In this document: positions 62,797-64,000 of the stretch, in pieces
Layout: every line of letters starts with the position of its first letter
Numbering within the stretch: position 1 is the first letter of the stretch
Assembly: GCA_024402135.1 (NCBI GenBank)
Contig: JAKSJN010000002.1
Span: forward strand, 207,450-271,449
DNA: 64,000 bases
Source: Bacteroidales bacterium
GTDB taxonomy: Bacteria > Bacteroidota > Bacteroidia > Bacteroidales > UBA932
Reading direction: 5' to 3'
Position numbers and translations under genes: made by a program
The notes under the pieces: model-generated
What the model saw: only the letters and a program-made list of their open reading frames with translations
The model's database searches: none
What the model was told of the DNA's origin: nothing

Positions 62797-63269
62797 AGGC
62801 GAATGTGTTGTTTAAGGTGGTTTCGTCCCACGGATAGATAATACTTTACCGTTCCAGCAGGAATGTCCATAATGGCGGCGATGTCTTTAATCGGCAGGTC
62901 TTCAAAATAATGAAGGACGATAGCTGCCCTTTCCTTTTCCGGAATCCTTGAGAGTGCTTGCTTCAGGTCTTCATGCCTGAAAGAAGCATCCGAGTCTTCA
63001 TTACCGGCGACGTGCAAAGCCTCTGGAGCCGTCAGATCAACCACTGGCGGAGGAAGCCGACGCAAATGATCAATGAAACAGTTATAAGCAATCCGGAACA
63101 GCCAGGCTTTGAAACTTCCCGAGAATCTGTCAGACATCACATAGGCTCGCACAAGCGCTTCCTGAGCGATGTCGTCGGCCAGTGCGGCATCACCGCACAG
63201 CGAGGCCAGAAACCGCCGCAGCTGTCCATGACACGCCCTCGCTTCGGAGATGAACCGCTCCCGTGTCAT
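62793..63269 (-). CDS. ECF RNA polymerase sigma factor
   Basis: The 158-residue protein has region 2 (LADDIAQEALVRAYVMSDRFSGSFKAWLFRIAYNCFIDHLRR in outline, about 30-75) and region 4 (about 105-155; RIPEKERAAIVLHYFEDLPIKDIAAIMDIPAGTVKYYLSVGR in outline). It would direct RNA polymerase to its own operon and a small regulon. It starts 3 nt after the stop of the upstream membrane gene and overlaps the anti-sigma-like gene. Confidence 0.94.
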   Translation of the reverse strand: MTRERFISEARACHGQLRRFLASLCGDAALADDIAQEALVRAYVMSDRFSGSFKAWLFRIAYNCFIDHLRRLPPPVVDLTAPEALHVAGNEDSDASFRHEDLKQALSRIPEKERAAIVLHYFEDLPIKDIAAIMDIPAGTVKYYLSVGRNHLKQHIRL

Positions 63270-63272
63270 TCT

Positions 63273-63731
63273 TTATTTCTCGCCCAGAATCTGTTTTTCC
63301 TCGGACACAATCTCTTTAGCCATGAGCTTCTTACCGGTAAAGTAAACGATGAAGAGCGCGATGCCTATGGCAAGAAGGATACCTCCGAGGATGACCAGCA
63401 TAGGAGCTGGACTATCGTATAATACCCATTCTCCTGGCCAATCCGGAATAAGGGCGACCAAGATGAGGGCAAGTCCAAGCACGCCAGTCACACTAGCACC
63501 GGTCAAACGCCCCAACAAGCGCTCCTTTATAGTCTTGCTCCCGCTCAGGCCTTTGAAAAAATCCGAGTCAATTATTGCTCCGTTGTCAAGGGCCTTAAGC
63601 ATAATCTCGGCCTTGCGGTTCGTCTCATTCTGCCTCACCCGGCCAATCAGCCAAATAACCAGCGTCGGCAAAACGACGCAGATGCAGATAGGAATTAAAG
63701 CATCAAAGAAATGATTCCAAAAGTAAGTCAT
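63273..63731 (-). CDS. Membrane protein, DUF6249-like
   Basis: The product (152 residues from the ATG at 63731) has an N-terminal membrane span (ALIPICICVVLPTLVIWLIG), a soluble middle with the pattern NRKAEIMLKALDNGAIIDSDFF, and two or three C-terminal spans. This pattern is common next to ECF sigma genes in Bacteroidales. An alternative TTG start lies at 63755. It is the first gene of the sigma operon; its role is unknown. Confidence 0.8.
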   Translation of the reverse strand: MTYFWNHFFDALIPICICVVLPTLVIWLIGRVRQNETNRKAEIMLKALDNGAIIDSDFFKGLSGSKTIKERLLGRLTGASVTGVLGLALILVALIPDWPGEWVLYDSPAPMLVILGGILLAIGIALFIVYFTGKKLMAKEIVSEEKQILGEK

Positions 63732-63903
63732 TGTATCAATGTTTTTATTGTTCAACTAAGCCCGTTTCCGGGACGGTTACATTGCTATAACGCAAAAGCC
63801 GCCCGAAAGGTTGGAAAATATCGCAATAATTTTCAGATAATAAAAGATGGAACGGAGGAGTGAAAGGTTTACCTGACTGCAACTGTATTCAAGCAACTTG
63901 AAA

Positions 63904-63943
63904 TGTGACGATAACCTGCATAATGTCACACTTTTTGTCACAC
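63904..63943. repeat. TGTGAC/GTCACA inverted repeat plus extra half-site
   Basis: TGTGAC (63904-63909) and GTCACA (63925-63930) form an inverted repeat with N15. A further TGTCAC occurs at 63937-63942. These are the same hexamers as in the 42.4-kb array but arranged in the opposite order. The stretch 63756-63903 shows no gene. Confidence 0.4.
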
Positions 63944-63958
63944 TAGAATCGAGTAGGA

Positions 63959-63993
63959 GGAAAACGAAAGTTTTCTTCCTACTTTCGTTTTCC
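63959..63993. repeat. Perfect 13-bp inverted repeat at the right window edge
   Basis: GGAAAACGAAAGT (63959-63971), a 9-nt loop and ACTTTCGTTTTCC (63981-63993) could be a terminator-like hairpin, a regulatory site or the end of a mobile element that continues beyond the window. No gene overlaps it here. Confidence 0.55.
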
Positions 63994-64000
63994 GACCTCT

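Overview
The window reads as chromosomal DNA of a Bacteroidota bacterium, most likely Bacteroidales. Many genes are preceded by the phylum's -7 promoter box (TAnnTTTG, often TATCTTTG) with a TTTG-like -33 box about 19 nt upstream, and few have a Shine-Dalgarno sequence. There are many secreted or lipoprotein glycoside hydrolases, ECF sigma factors, a long SecA next to a bactofilin, a TonB-dependent receptor and a DUF3853-type gene. Base composition is about 50 % GC. I cannot name the genus.

Layout. 0-9 kb: small hypothetical and lipoprotein genes, two WYL-domain regulators, an unusual ECF sigma factor fused to a membrane segment and a beta-barrel-like domain, and an iron-containing alcohol dehydrogenase. 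9-18.6 kb: a GH2 beta-galactosidase, an exported metallo-beta-lactamase-fold hydrolase, and a three-gene heavy-metal RND efflux operon whose adaptor carries a long His-rich tract. 18.6-24.6 kb: a GH43 enzyme, an exported peptide-deformylase-like lipoprotein, a CE1-type esterase and a PriA-like protein that has lost its Walker A and zinc-binding motifs. 24.7-38.4 kb: tRNA-Phe, GH97, a VKOR-thioredoxin fusion, a GH54-like arabinofuranosidase with NEW3 and lamin-tail modules, a second GH43, then threonine deaminase, RidA, a sodium:solute symporter and GH3. 38.4-44.7 kb: bactofilin, SecA, an unexplained phased inverted-repeat array, tRNA-Cys, tRNA-Gly and formate-THF ligase. 44.9-49 kb: a metal operon (HMA-AraC regulator, TonB receptor, periplasmic HMA protein, permease-HMA fusion). 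49-58 kb: an esterase, small membrane proteins, a truncated and an intact rhomboid protease, and a long leftward run of small genes. 58-64 kb: a zinc-metalloprotease lipoprotein, a 5'-truncated GH43 abutting a DUF3853 gene, and an ECF sigma operon with a TlpA-like thioredoxin.

How the genes work together. The glycosidases (GH2, GH3, GH43 x2 plus a remnant, GH54-like, GH97, CE1 esterase) fit stepwise removal of arabinosyl, galactosyl, glucosyl and acyl decorations from plant polysaccharides. No SusC/SusD pair is present, so this is not a canonical polysaccharide utilisation locus. Two metal systems are encoded: RND export at 13-18.6 kb and HMA/TonB/permease at 44.9-49 kb. The VKOR-Trx and TlpA-like proteins point to extracytoplasmic disulfide chemistry.

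The most unusual items are the inverted-repeat array at 42.3-42.6 kb (TGTCAC-N16-GTGACA units, mostly at an exact 52-bp period), the sigma-membrane-barrel fusion, the motif-less PriA, the GH54-like multidomain protein, and a promoter-proximal element shared by the first leftward genes including a WYL regulator. All family calls are from reading the sequence; no database search was run.
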